DNA from: Vibrio taketomensis
GTDB lineage: Bacteria > Pseudomonadota > Gammaproteobacteria > Enterobacterales > Vibrionaceae
Assembly: GCF_009938165.1 (NCBI RefSeq)
Contig: NZ_AP019649.1
Span: forward strand, 372,001 to 436,000
Direction of reading: 5' to 3'
Length of the DNA stretch: 64,000 bases
Below the pieces are notes generated by a model. It searched no databases. It saw only the letters and a program-made list of their open reading frames with translations, and had not been told where the DNA came from. A program made the translations under genes and the position numbers. Below, piece by piece: positions 37,500 to 47,145 of this stretch (position 1 is the first letter of the stretch; every line of letters starts with the position of its first letter).

Positions 37500-38471
37500 C
37501 TATTTGCTACGATGAACGGCAAGATGAGCCAAGGTAATTAACGCTTGCTTGTAATCGGACTCCGGTAGAACAGCAAGCTCAGCGATGGCTTTGTCTGCTT
37601 CTTCTATTGCTTTATTACGGGTGTAATCTAAAGATCCTGTTTGATCCATGCAACTCAAGATCTCTTCTAAACGATCCATGCCATTGGCTTTTTCGATCGC
37701 TTCGCGGATCATTGCTGCTTGTTCGGCGTTGCCATGCTGCATCGCATGTAGAAGCGGTAGCGTTGGTTTGCCTTCTGCAAGGTCATCACCGACATTTTTA
37801 CCCATTTCTTCACCATCAGCAGTGTAATCCATCACGTCATCGATCAGTTGGAATGCGGTACCAAGGTATTTACCGTAGTTTTGCATTGCCAACTCTACAT
37901 CGACTGAAGAGTCAGTCAGGATGGCACCGATCTGTGTGGCTGCTTCAAAGAGACGTGCGGTTTTTGAGTAAATCACCTGCATATAGCTTGCTTCAGTGGT
38001 ATTTGGGTCATTGCAGTTCATCAATTGCAATACTTCACCTTCGGCGATTACGTTTACCGCATCACTCATTAGTTTCAAAATTTTCATCGAACCGAGTTCG
38101 GTCATCATTTGAAAAGAGCGAGTGTAGATAAAGTCACCAACTAATACGCTAGCTGCATTACCAAATGCGGCATTTGCTGTCGCTTTACCACGACGCATAT
38201 CAGATTCATCCACAACATCGTCGTGTAACAGAGTAGCGGTGTGAATAAATTCAATAAATGCGGCTGCAGTTGTATGGTGCTCACCTTGATAGCCAAGCGC
38301 ACGCGCTGAAAGTACCGCTAGAAGTGGACGTATGCGCTTGCCACCACCACTGACGATATAGAAGCCTAATTGGTTAATTAGCGACACATCAGAGTTTAGC
38401 TGTGCTTGGATTGTTTCGTTCACTTTTGCCATGTCATTGGCAGTAAGCGTTTGGATAGCTTTAAAATCCAT
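37500..38471 (-). CDS. ispB: Octaprenyl diphosphate synthase IspB
   Basis: All-trans polyprenyl diphosphate synthase (323 aa) making the octaprenyl side chain of ubiquinone and menaquinone. The two Asp-rich metal-binding motifs are intact: LLHDDVVDESD and FQLIDDVMDYTAD. The KRIRPLLAVLSARALGY region fits the family. It is divergent from rplU-rpmA, the arrangement also found in E. coli. A small hairpin (38493-38505) lies in its 5' leader. Confidence 0.95.
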   Translation of the reverse strand: MDFKAIQTLTANDMAKVNETIQAQLNSDVSLINQLGFYIVSGGGKRIRPLLAVLSARALGYQGEHHTTAAAFIEFIHTATLLHDDVVDESDMRRGKATANAAFGNAASVLVGDFIYTRSFQMMTELGSMKILKLMSDAVNVIAEGEVLQLMNCNDPNTTEASYMQVIYSKTARLFEAATQIGAILTDSSVDVELAMQNYGKYLGTAFQLIDDVMDYTADGEEMGKNVGDDLAEGKPTLPLLHAMQHGNAEQAAMIREAIEKANGMDRLEEILSCMDQTGSLDYTRNKAIEEADKAIAELAVLPESDYKQALITLAHLAVHRSK

Positions 38472-38587
38472 GGTAATTCCGGCTGAGGTTAGGACCTATC
38501 AGGTCTTTTTATCTGCTTTAATAACGCAATAATACACTAAAAAACGTTGATAAAAACATGCTTTAAGGGCATGATCTGGGCACTTTT

Positions 38588-38617
38588 AATTGGCGACTAG
38601 CTTTTCGCCAATTTTTT
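38588..38617 (+). terminator. Orphan intrinsic terminator upstream of rplU
   Basis: A 9-bp stem (38588-38596 with 38605-38613) and a T-run lie on the + strand between divergent ispB and rplU. No + strand gene lies upstream, so it may end a small RNA or insulate the rplU promoter that starts 12 bases later. Confidence 0.6.
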
Positions 38618-38628
38618 CAAAATATGGC

Positions 38629-38657
38629 TTGTCATAGTGGCATCTCTTCTGTAGAAT
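38629..38657 (+). promoter_or_regulatory. Sigma-70 promoter for rplU-rpmA
   Basis: A -35 hexamer TTGTCA (38629-38634) and a -10 hexamer TAGAAT (38652-38657) with the ideal 17-base spacing and a GC-rich discriminator (CTGCGCC), as usual for growth-rate-controlled ribosomal genes. It predicts a leader of about 75 bases ahead of rplU. Confidence 0.75.
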
Positions 38658-38741
38658 CTGCGCCCTATTGATGATTAGTTTAGCGCACACCCTATTGCTC
38701 AAATAAAATGCAACGGCTGTGCGGAAAAAGCGGAGTAAAAT

Positions 38742-39053
38742 ATGTACGCTGTTTTCCAATCTGGTGGTAAACAACACCGTGTAAGCGAAGGTCAAACTCT
38801 TCGTTTAGAAAAATTAGACGTTGAAACTGGTGCAACTGTTGAATTTGATAAAGTTCTTCTTGTTGCTAACGGTGAAGACATTAAAGTTGGTGCTCCTCTA
38901 GTAGAGGGTGGCAAAGTTGTAGCTGAAGTTGTACAACACGGTCGTGGCGATAAAGTTAAAATCGTTAAGTTCCGTCGTCGTAAGCACTCTCGCAAACAAC
39001 AAGGTCACCGTCAGTGGTTCACAGAAGTGAAAATCACTGGTATCAACGCTTAA
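38742..39053 (+). CDS. rplU: 50S ribosomal protein L21
   Basis: Ribosomal protein L21 (103 aa), binding 23S rRNA in the large subunit. The start [18 protein letters not shown] and the basic [14 protein letters not shown] stretch are typical. Codon use is strongly biased as in highly expressed genes. It is followed 16 bases later by rpmA; obgE comes next, the standard rplU-rpmA-obgE order. Confidence 0.98.
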
Positions 39054-39069
39054 TTAGGAGAGTTTAACA

Positions 39070-39330
39070 ATGGCACATAAAAAAGCTGGTGGTTCTACTC
39101 GTAACGGCCGCGATTCAGAAAGCAAACGTCTAGGTGTTAAGCGTTTCGGTGGTGAATCTGTTCTTGCAGGTAACATCATTGTTCGTCAACGTGGTACTAA
39201 ATTCCACGCTGGTAACAACGTAGGCCTTGGTAAAGACCACACTCTTTTCGCTCTAACTGACGGTAAAGTTAAGTTTGAAGTGAAAGGTCCTAAAAACCGT
39301 AAATTCGTAAGCATCGAATCTGCTGAATAA
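39070..39330 (+). CDS. rpmA: 50S ribosomal protein L27
   Basis: Ribosomal protein L27 (86 aa), whose N-terminal tail ([16 protein letters not shown]) reaches the peptidyl transferase centre. A TTAGGAG ribosome site precedes the start. It is followed by a terminator, so obgE probably has its own promoter or relies on read-through. Confidence 0.98.
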   Translation: MAHKKAGGSTRNGRDSESKRLGVKRFGGESVLAGNIIVRQRGTKFHAGNNVGLGKDHTLFALTDGKVKFEVKGPKNRKFVSIESAE

Positions 39331-39376
39331 TCAGATTCTTAGCTTTAGAAATTAGGTTTCTAGCTGAATTTAAAAG

Positions 39377-39402
39377 CCCTGCCGATTCGGTGGGGTTTTT
39401 TA
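39377..39402 (+). terminator. Intrinsic terminator after rpmA
   Basis: An 8-bp stem (39377-39384 with 39388-39395, including two G-U pairs) with a 3-base loop and a T6 run, 46 bases after the rpmA stop. Confidence 0.7.
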
Positions 39403-39589
39403 TTTTGAGCGAGGGCAAATAACCAGAGGCTTTTAGCACAAGAGAAAACCTCTCGTTATTTGGTCCAAAGTAGGCGACCCAAGATCTCAGGTGATCGATC
39501 TGTATATGGGATCTGCTAGAATTTATATCATTGGTGATAAGGCTAATGTGCCCAACTAGTGGTATTGCAACGCAAGATATGCGGAGTAA

Positions 39590-40777
<1,188 letters not shown>

Positions 40778-40788
40778 TCCAAGATGAG

Positions 40789-40817
40789 AAAAGCCGCTAT
40801 TCTTAGCGGCTTTTTTT
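40789..40817 (+). terminator. Intrinsic terminator after obgE
   Basis: Perfect 10-bp stem (40789-40798 with 40805-40814), 6-base loop and a T7 run just past the obgE stop. Confidence 0.93.
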
Positions 40818-40923
40818 ATCATTGCTAAAAATAAATTAGGCTTTAAATCAAAGTTATTCGCTGTAATTTTGGTCACAATGATTGTCCTCAAAATGGATGT
40901 TGTGACGGAGAGATTGATTGAGT

Positions 40924-41691
40924 ATGGATACTAAGCAAAGGGCGGCATCGCGCCTCATTGCTCAAGCAGGGCAGATGTTGTTAGCCCATGGTGCAGAGAG
41001 TGCGCTGGTTGGTAATATTATGGAGCGCATAGGATTAGCGTGTGGTTTGGATGAGGTTGAAGTCTCTTTGTCCGCAAGTTCATTAGTCGTTACTACGGTC
41101 TATCAAGGCCATTGTATTACCACCGCTCGACGTTGTGCCGATCGCGGAATCAATATGCGAGTTGTCACCCAAGTACAGCGCGTGTGCATCATGTTGGAAC
41201 GCGGAATTATTGATGATTACTTGGCGCAACATAAACTCAATCAAATCAGCCCAGAGCGCTACAATCGGTGGTTAGTGGTCTTAATGATCGGTTTATCATG
41301 TGCTGCCTTTGCTCGCTTAGCGGGAGGGGATTGGGCGGTATTTGCTATGACCTTTATTGCTTCCGCTGTCGGTATGGTCGTTCGTCAAGAAATTGGACAT
41401 CGCCACTTTAATCCGTTGGTCAATTTTGCTGCCACTGCTTTTGTCACAACCGCTATTTCAGTTCAAGCCTATATCTATGACATCGGCAACATGCCGACGC
41501 TTGTCATGGCATCGTCGGTTTTAATGCTGGTACCAGGGGTTCCGCTAATAAACTGTGTCGCCGATATGCTCAAAGGCTACGTCAATATGGGTATTGCTCG
41601 TTTTGCCATGGCGAGTTTATTAACTCTTGCAACGTGTTTAGGTATCGTTGCCGCGATGAGTCTATTCGATGTTTGGGGGTGGCTCGTATGA
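40924..41691 (+). CDS. Threonine/serine exporter family protein, N-terminal half (YjjP-like)
   Basis: Inner-membrane protein of 255 residues with a soluble N-terminal part (about 1-115) and five or so membrane helices after it, corresponding to the N-terminal ThrE domain; the E. coli counterpart YjjP works with YjjB to export succinate. A TTG six bases earlier is also possible and is closer to the GGAGAG ribosome site. The stop overlaps the start of the next gene (ATGA), as expected for two subunits of one transporter. The substrate is not shown by sequence. Confidence 0.85.
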   Translation: MDTKQRAASRLIAQAGQMLLAHGAESALVGNIMERIGLACGLDEVEVSLSASSLVVTTVYQGHCITTARRCADRGINMRVVTQVQRVCIMLERGIIDDYLAQHKLNQISPERYNRWLVVLMIGLSCAAFARLAGGDWAVFAMTFIASAVGMVVRQEIGHRHFNPLVNFAATAFVTTAISVQAYIYDIGNMPTLVMASSVLMLVPGVPLINCVADMLKGYVNMGIARFAMASLLTLATCLGIVAAMSLFDVWGWLV

Positions 41692-42161
41692 TCTCTTCAT
41701 CACTATTGTTTGGCTTGATCAACGATATGTTTTTTGCCGCTATCCCGGCTGTCGGATTTGCATTGGTGTTTAATGTGCCAAGCAAAGCACTGAAGTATTG
41801 TGCTCTCGGCGGTGCGATTGGTCATGGCTCACGCTATTTAATGATGCACTTTGGTATTCCTATTGAATGGGCAACATTTTTTGCCGCCACCTTGGTGGGT
41901 ATGATTGGCGTGCATTGGTCACATAAGTTATTGGCGCACCCTAAGGTCTTTACCGTGGCCTCTTTGATACCCATGGTACCAGGGGTATATGCCTTTAAAG
42001 CGATGATTGCCTTGGTTGAATTAAACCATCGCGGCTTTGAGCCCCAATTACTTGAAATGCTGGCGAACAACTTTTTAAAAGCCATGTTTATTATCGCTGG
42101 TCTTGCAGTTGGCTTAGCTATGCCGGGCTTGTTATTCTATCGCCGTCGTCCAATCGTATAG
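41688..42161 (+). CDS. Threonine/serine exporter family protein, C-terminal half (YjjB-like)
   Basis: Inner-membrane protein of 157 residues with four to five hydrophobic helices, matching the ThrE C-terminal domain (VPGVYAFKAM motif after IPMVPG). It is encoded by a separate gene overlapping the YjjP-like gene by four bases. The pair probably forms one exporter. The next gene, folA, starts 16 bases later. Confidence 0.85.
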   Translation: MISSSLLFGLINDMFFAAIPAVGFALVFNVPSKALKYCALGGAIGHGSRYLMMHFGIPIEWATFFAATLVGMIGVHWSHKLLAHPKVFTVASLIPMVPGVYAFKAMIALVELNHRGFEPQLLEMLANNFLKAMFIIAGLAVGLAMPGLLFYRRRPIV

Positions 42162-42177
42162 ACATTAGGAATACTTG

Positions 42178-42660
42178 ATGATTATTAGCATGATCGCTGC
42201 AATGGCAAATGAACGCATTATCGGCAAAGATAATCAAATGCCATGGCATTTACCTGCCGACTTTGCTTGGTTTAAACGCTGCACTTTGGGGAAACCAGTG
42301 ATCATGGGTCGTAAAACCTATGAATCTATTGGTCGCCCGCTACCTGGTCGTCAAAATATCGTGATTAGTCGCGATAGTAATCTGGGGATTGATGGGGTAG
42401 AGACGGTCACATCGATTGATCAAGCGTTATCTGTTGCTGGCGATGTTGATGAAGTGATGATCATTGGTGGTGGTTCAATTTATGCGAGTTGCTTACCTAT
42501 CGCCAATCGTTTGTATGTGACTCATATTGATGCAAATCTTGATGGTGATACTCAGTTCCCTGCTTGGGATGAGAGTTTTGTAGAGAGCTATTCGGAGAGC
42601 TATCAAGCGGATGATAAAAACGCTTACGATATGCGTTTTGTGGTTTTAGATAGAGCGTAA
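42178..42660 (+). CDS. folA: Dihydrofolate reductase
   Basis: Reduces dihydrofolate to tetrahydrofolate with NADPH (160 aa). Asp28 in MPWHLPADFAWFK is the catalytic acid, corresponding to Asp27 of E. coli. The NADPH motifs MGRKTYESIG and IIGGGSIYA are present. The ATG at 42178 is chosen over an upstream TTG. It is convergent with apaH, and a terminator lies between them. Confidence 0.96.
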   Translation: MIISMIAAMANERIIGKDNQMPWHLPADFAWFKRCTLGKPVIMGRKTYESIGRPLPGRQNIVISRDSNLGIDGVETVTSIDQALSVAGDVDEVMIIGGGSIYASCLPIANRLYVTHIDANLDGDTQFPAWDESFVESYSESYQADDKNAYDMRFVVLDRA

Positions 42661-42681
42661 GTGAGTACTTCGTTTAATAAT

Positions 42682-42730
42682 CGAGATATGAGAGAGTGCT
42701 GAGCGCACCACCTCGTATCTCGGTTCTTTT
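42682..42730 (+). terminator. Terminator after folA
   Basis: An 11-pair stem (42682-42692 with 42712-42722) with one G-U pair and an inner GTGC/GCAC helix in the loop, followed by GTTCTTTT. It separates folA from the convergent apaH. Confidence 0.7.
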
Positions 42731-42762
42731 AATAAAGCTTTGCTTTGCTGTCTCAATAAGAG

Positions 42763-43572
42763 TCAACGCTCTATCGCCTGCTGGACAAAATATTGTTTAT
42801 CTTCCCAGCGCAGCATCGTCAATGACCCGCCCCAAACACAACCTGTGTCAAGACCGATAACTTCGTTACCGTCATATCCTTCCAAAGCAGCCCAATGCCC
42901 AAACAGTACAGTTTTCTCTAGTTTGATGCGGTTAGGGAGTTCAAACCATGGTACTAGCTCTTCGCTTTTGACCATTTTTGGCGGTAACTTGCATTCCATA
43001 TCAAGTCTACCGTCTGCAAAGCAGAAACGCATGCGAGTATAGGCGTTGATGATGTAACGATAGCGATCAATACCTTGTAGTTCGCTCTCCCAAAAGTCAG
43101 GCTGGTTGGCGTACATATGCTCAATTAGCCATGGCCAATCTTCATTTTGTAGAAGTTGCTCTATCTCATTGGCACATTGGCGTGCTGTGGCTAAATCCCA
43201 CTGCGGAGAAATCCCAGCATGACACATCACAAACTCAGGGTGTTCTGCGAGCAATGGTTGGTGTCTTAACCATTCAAGTAGTTCATCGCAGTCTTTGGCT
43301 GCGAAAATAGCTGCCGTTTTATCTTTGTCTTTAACACGATGAATTCCACGAGAAACTGCCAGTAAATGCAGATCATGGTTGCCAAGTACGACTTGAGCAC
43401 TATCACCAAGTTGTTTGATAAAACGAAGGGTTTCTAAAGATTGAGGACCTCTCGCAACCAGATCGCCTGCGAGCCAGAGTTTGTCTTGTGATGGGTTAAA
43501 TTGAACCGTATTCAGAAGATGTTTCAGCTCATCCAAACAGCCTTGAATGTCGCCGACAATGTATGTTGCCAC
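42763..43572 (-). CDS. apaH: Diadenosine tetraphosphatase ApaH
   Basis: Symmetrical Ap4A hydrolase (269 aa) that splits Ap4A into two ADP. The metallophosphatase motifs are intact: [20 protein letters not shown] and GNHDLHLL. It ends the lptD-surA-pdxA-rsmA-apaG-apaH cluster, which has the same order as in E. coli. It starts nine bases after apaG. Confidence 0.96.
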   Translation of the reverse strand: MATYIVGDIQGCLDELKHLLNTVQFNPSQDKLWLAGDLVARGPQSLETLRFIKQLGDSAQVVLGNHDLHLLAVSRGIHRVKDKDKTAAIFAAKDCDELLEWLRHQPLLAEHPEFVMCHAGISPQWDLATARQCANEIEQLLQNEDWPWLIEHMYANQPDFWESELQGIDRYRYIINAYTRMRFCFADGRLDMECKLPPKMVKSEELVPWFELPNRIKLEKTVLFGHWAALEGYDGNEVIGLDTGCVWGGSLTMLRWEDKQYFVQQAIER

Positions 43573-43581
43573 TAAATTTCC

Positions 43582-43962
43582 CTAGTTTAAAACATTTGGA
43601 ACTGCGAGACGAAAGGGCTCTATTTCCGCTGTGAATTGTTTCCCTTTCGCATCGAGCATAATGTATTGACCTTGCATAACCCCAACTGGTGTATCCAATG
43701 CGGTACCGTTAGTGTAGGTATATTCGTCATTACCTTCGATGAAGGGCTGCTGGCCAACCACTCCGTCACCTTCCACAGTCGCCTGCTTGCCGTTAGCATC
43801 GGTGATTAACCAGCGACGACTGATCAGTTGCACGGTTTCAGTACTGAGGTTTTTTATCGTAATCAGATAAGCAAAGATATAGCGTTTTGTTGCAGGATCA
43901 GATTGTTCAGCCATATAGCGGCTTTGAACTTGGACTTTAATACAAGGTTGTGAGATATCCAT
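43582..43962 (-). CDS. apaG: ApaG protein
   Basis: Small protein (126 aa) of the ApaG/DUF525 family, with an immunoglobulin-like beta-sandwich and a Gly-rich GDGVVGQQP motif. It is linked to Co2+ and Mg2+ tolerance, but its biochemical function is not settled. A frame with an earlier start exists; the ATG at 43962 is chosen because an AGGAG site lies five bases upstream. Confidence 0.93.
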   Translation of the reverse strand: MDISQPCIKVQVQSRYMAEQSDPATKRYIFAYLITIKNLSTETVQLISRRWLITDANGKQATVEGDGVVGQQPFIEGNDEYTYTNGTALDTPVGVMQGQYIMLDAKGKQFTAEIEPFRLAVPNVLN

Positions 43963-43987
43963 ATAAACTCCTCGTATAGCCAAACAA

Positions 43988-44007
43988 AAGGGCGCAGTAG
44001 CGCCCTT
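43988..44007 (-). terminator. Hairpin with T-run between rsmA and apaG
   Basis: An 8-bp GC-rich stem (43988-43995 with 44000-44007) with a 4-base loop, followed on the - strand by TTTTGTTTG. It lies between rsmA and apaG and may partly uncouple apaGH from the upstream genes. Confidence 0.65.
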
Positions 44008-44012
44008 AGAGA

Positions 44013-44828
44013 TTATGCTTGGTGATTGCTGTTCGCATCTAACCAGTTTGCCATCGCAACGAATTGCTCTAACGTCAGGTTTTCTGGACGCATTGCTGGA
44101 TTTACGCCTAGCTCTTCCAGTGTTTCAGCACTCATCAACGCTTTGTAACAGTTACGAACGGTTTTACGGCGTTGGTTAAAGCCTTCGCGACATACGCGTT
44201 CTAGCCATTTTAGACTTGTCGCTGGGTGTGGCAGTGTCTCGTAAGGCACTAGGCGCACAACCGCTGAATCCACTTTTGGCGGCGGAACAAATGCCGTTGG
44301 CGGAACTTCTAGCACAGGTACTACTTTACAGTAGTATTGAGCCATTACGGTTAGACGACCATAAGCTTTGCTGCCAGGACCTGCCGCTAGACGGTTTACC
44401 ACCTCTTTTTGCAACATAAAGTGCATGTCTTGAATATCCGCATGGAATTCAAATAGGTGGAACATCAGCGGTGTCGAAATATTGTATGGCAAGTTACCAA
44501 AAATACGCAGTTTATTATTTGGTTTTACCAATTGCGTGAAGTCAAAACGCATTGCATCGCCTTCGTGAATTGTCAGTTTATCTGCCAATTCTGGGTGATT
44601 GCGAAGGCGTTCAGCCAAGTCACGGTCAAGTTCGATAACGGTAAACTTGTCTACTTCACGGCCGACAGGTTCGGTAATTGCGCCAAGGCCAGGACCGATC
44701 TCAACCAGGTTTTGACCTGGTCTTGGATTGATGGCTGAAACAATACCATCAATGATATAAGGATCGTTTAGGAAGTTTTGACCAAAACGTTTACGCGCTT
44801 TGTGCCCTAGATGGACATCATTTCTCAT
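44013..44828 (-). CDS. rsmA: 16S rRNA adenine dimethyltransferase RsmA (KsgA)
   Basis: Dimethylates two adjacent adenosines in the 3' hairpin of 16S rRNA, a late 30S assembly step (271 aa). The S-adenosylmethionine motif [10 protein letters not shown] and the catalytic NLPYNIS motif are intact. The start RKRFGQNFL is typical. It overlaps pdxA by four bases. Confidence 0.97.
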   Translation of the reverse strand: MRNDVHLGHKARKRFGQNFLNDPYIIDGIVSAINPRPGQNLVEIGPGLGAITEPVGREVDKFTVIELDRDLAERLRNHPELADKLTIHEGDAMRFDFTQLVKPNNKLRIFGNLPYNISTPLMFHLFEFHADIQDMHFMLQKEVVNRLAAGPGSKAYGRLTVMAQYYCKVVPVLEVPPTAFVPPPKVDSAVVRLVPYETLPHPATSLKWLERVCREGFNQRRKTVRNCYKALMSAETLEELGVNPAMRPENLTLEQFVAMANWLDANSNHQA

Positions 44829-45814
44829 TGTTTCTTCTCTACTAAATCTATTGCGTGCGCCAATGCTGTTCGGAAGCTCCCTGTATCTGCTGAACCTGTA
44901 CCAGCAAGATCAAGAGCTGTACCGTGGTCCACCGATGTCCGAATAAATGGTAGGCCAAGAGTGATATTCACTGAACGGCCAAATCCTTTGTATTTTAGCA
45001 CGGGAAGTACTTGATCGTGGTACATGCCCAATACGGCATCTGCATTTTGTAAGTACTTTTCATTAAAGATAGTGTCTGCAGGAAGGGGACCCATTAAGTT
45101 AAAGCCTTTTTCACGTTTGATACGTTCTAAAGTCGGCGTAATGGTCTCAATTTCTTCTCTGCCTAAACAACCATCTTCCCCAGCGTGAGGATTAAGCCCG
45201 CAAACATAGATGTTTGGCTGCGGAATAGCAAATTTTTCTACCAAATCGGTATGCAAAATATCGATAATTTTTTCTAGTCGTTCTGCGGTTACTGCTTTCG
45301 ATACATACGCAAGAGGGATATGCGTAGTGACGACCGCGACACGCAAGCCTTCGGTCGCTAACATCATAACAACCAGCGGGGTATTCGACTTTTCAGCAAA
45401 AAACTCGGTATGGCCGCTGAAGGCAACACCTGAACGGTTGATTACCCCTTTGTGCACCGGACCTGTTACAACCGCATCAAACTCACCTTGCATACAACCA
45501 TTAGCTGCACGCTCTAGTGTGTTTAATACATAGTGACCATTGGTTTCGTTGAGTTTGCCGGCAATCACTGGCTCAGTTACTGGTAGATGCTCCACGATTA
45601 GCGAGCCCGCTTGCTGCTTGGTTGCTGGTAGACTTGGGTCATAATCGATAAGTTCAACATCAATATTCAACTGAGCCGAACGCTGAGCCAACATCGTTTT
45701 GTCTGCGCAGACTACGATTTGATGCTCCCAACCTTGCTTTGATAGCGCTAGAACTAAGTCGGGGCCGATGCCTGCAGGCTCACCTGCAGTCACGACAATA
45801 CGCTTAATTGTCAT
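44825..45814 (-). CDS. pdxA: 4-hydroxythreonine-4-phosphate dehydrogenase PdxA
   Basis: NAD-dependent enzyme of vitamin B6 (pyridoxal phosphate) synthesis (329 aa). The divalent-metal histidines lie in the [17 protein letters not shown] and MYHDQVLP motifs. The [10 protein letters not shown] motif near the N-terminus is typical. It overlaps surA by 11 bases and rsmA by four, so these genes are translationally coupled. Confidence 0.97.
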   Translation of the reverse strand: MTIKRIVVTAGEPAGIGPDLVLALSKQGWEHQIVVCADKTMLAQRSAQLNIDVELIDYDPSLPATKQQAGSLIVEHLPVTEPVIAGKLNETNGHYVLNTLERAANGCMQGEFDAVVTGPVHKGVINRSGVAFSGHTEFFAEKSNTPLVVMMLATEGLRVAVVTTHIPLAYVSKAVTAERLEKIIDILHTDLVEKFAIPQPNIYVCGLNPHAGEDGCLGREEIETITPTLERIKREKGFNLMGPLPADTIFNEKYLQNADAVLGMYHDQVLPVLKYKGFGRSVNITLGLPFIRTSVDHGTALDLAGTGSADTGSFRTALAHAIDLVEKKQ

Positions 45815-47099
45815 TTTGCTGATCCTTTAGCACTTCAACATATGCGCCAGCACGAATTTCTTGTAGCCATGCGCTGACTTCTTCGTTGAACTTGCGGTTA
45901 AACAAAATTCGGTAAGCGCGATTCTTCATCGCAGCATCTGTACGGTCGACTTCACGACGATCAAGTACCTCGACTATATGCCAGCCATGAACGGTTTCAA
46001 ACGGTTCGCTAATTTGGCCGATTGGAAGGGTATCAACTTGGTGTTTGAACTCTGGAACGTAAAGATCAGAGGTTTGATAGCCTAGTTCACCATTTTGTGC
46101 TGCTGAACCAGGATCTTGGCTGTATTGTCGAGCTAATTCACCAAAGGTTGCTTCGCCTGATTTGATTTGGCGAATGATCTCATTGAGTTGTTTTTTAACG
46201 CCATCAGCACTCAAGATAACGGTTGGCTTGATTAGAATGTGACGCGCGTTAATTTCAGTTACCGCGACCGTTTCTAAGCCTTTGACATCTTCAATTTTTA
46301 GGATGTGTACACCAGCACCACTGGTAAATGGACCAATGATAGTGCCTTTGTTTTGCAGTTTGATTTGATCAGCAAAGATGGTTGGCATTTCTTCTTTACG
46401 CATCCAACCCCAATCACCGCCTTGTAATGCTTTAGGACCTTTTGAGTAGGCGTAAGCTAGCTTGGCGAAGTCCTCACCATTTTTCAGTTTTTTAACCAGC
46501 TCATTGGCTTCTGCTAGCACTGCATTTTTGTCTTCGCCATCGGCAATGCGCAATTGGATATGGCCAATTTTGTATTGAACGGTGGCACTGGTTTCGTTTG
46601 CCAAGATTTCCGCTAAATTATCGACTTCTGCTGGCAGAATATTGATACGACGACGTACCAAAGCATTTCGCGCTTCACTTGCTGCAAGCTCTTTGCGAAT
46701 TTGTTGACGGAATTCTGGGTAGGTAATGCCAGATTGGCTAAGTGTCGCGATAAATTGGTCGACACTTTGGTTATTTTTTTTAGCGATTTCGGCAATCGCA
46801 CTGTTCAAGCGATTGTCATCGATACGAACCCCCAGTTTTTCTGCTTCTTGCTGCTGGATGGTATCTAAAATTAGCTGTTCTTTAACTTGGGCGATCAGTG
46901 TGTTTTGGTCGGGTAGGGTTTGACCATTTTGCTTAGCATTGATCTCTAACGTTTTGAGTGCAGTGTCAATATCGCTTTGCAGCACGACACCTTCATTAAC
47001 GATGATAGCAACTTTATCCATTTCCACTGCATTGGCATTAGCCGCACCGATATGGCATGCCGCTACAAGGGTAAGCAGTGTCTTGTTCCAAATATTCAT
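45804..47099 (-). CDS. surA: Periplasmic chaperone and peptidyl-prolyl isomerase SurA
   Basis: Chaperone for outer-membrane beta-barrel proteins (431 aa), with a signal peptide (about 1-22, cleavage near ANA). The N-terminal chaperone domain (about 25-170) includes [15 protein letters not shown]. Two parvulin domains follow (about 175-275 and 285-385), with IGHIQLRI and ARHILIKP starts. A C-terminal helix closes the chaperone core. It lies 46 bases after lptD, one of its main clients. Confidence 0.96.
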   Translation of the reverse strand: MNIWNKTLLTLVAACHIGAANANAVEMDKVAIIVNEGVVLQSDIDTALKTLEINAKQNGQTLPDQNTLIAQVKEQLILDTIQQQEAEKLGVRIDDNRLNSAIAEIAKKNNQSVDQFIATLSQSGITYPEFRQQIRKELAASEARNALVRRRINILPAEVDNLAEILANETSATVQYKIGHIQLRIADGEDKNAVLAEANELVKKLKNGEDFAKLAYAYSKGPKALQGGDWGWMRKEEMPTIFADQIKLQNKGTIIGPFTSGAGVHILKIEDVKGLETVAVTEINARHILIKPTVILSADGVKKQLNEIIRQIKSGEATFGELARQYSQDPGSAAQNGELGYQTSDLYVPEFKHQVDTLPIGQISEPFETVHGWHIVEVLDRREVDRTDAAMKNRAYRILFNRKFNEEVSAWLQEIRAGAYVEVLKDQQNDN

Positions 47100-47145
47100 T
47101 TATAACCCTTTGAAGTATGCCAGCTATTGCTAGCTGGCGGAAAAA

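Noticed and set aside
38586..38795. 69-codon - strand frame overlapping the rplU start
   Set aside because: It covers the rplU promoter and start on the opposite strand and has no supporting signals.
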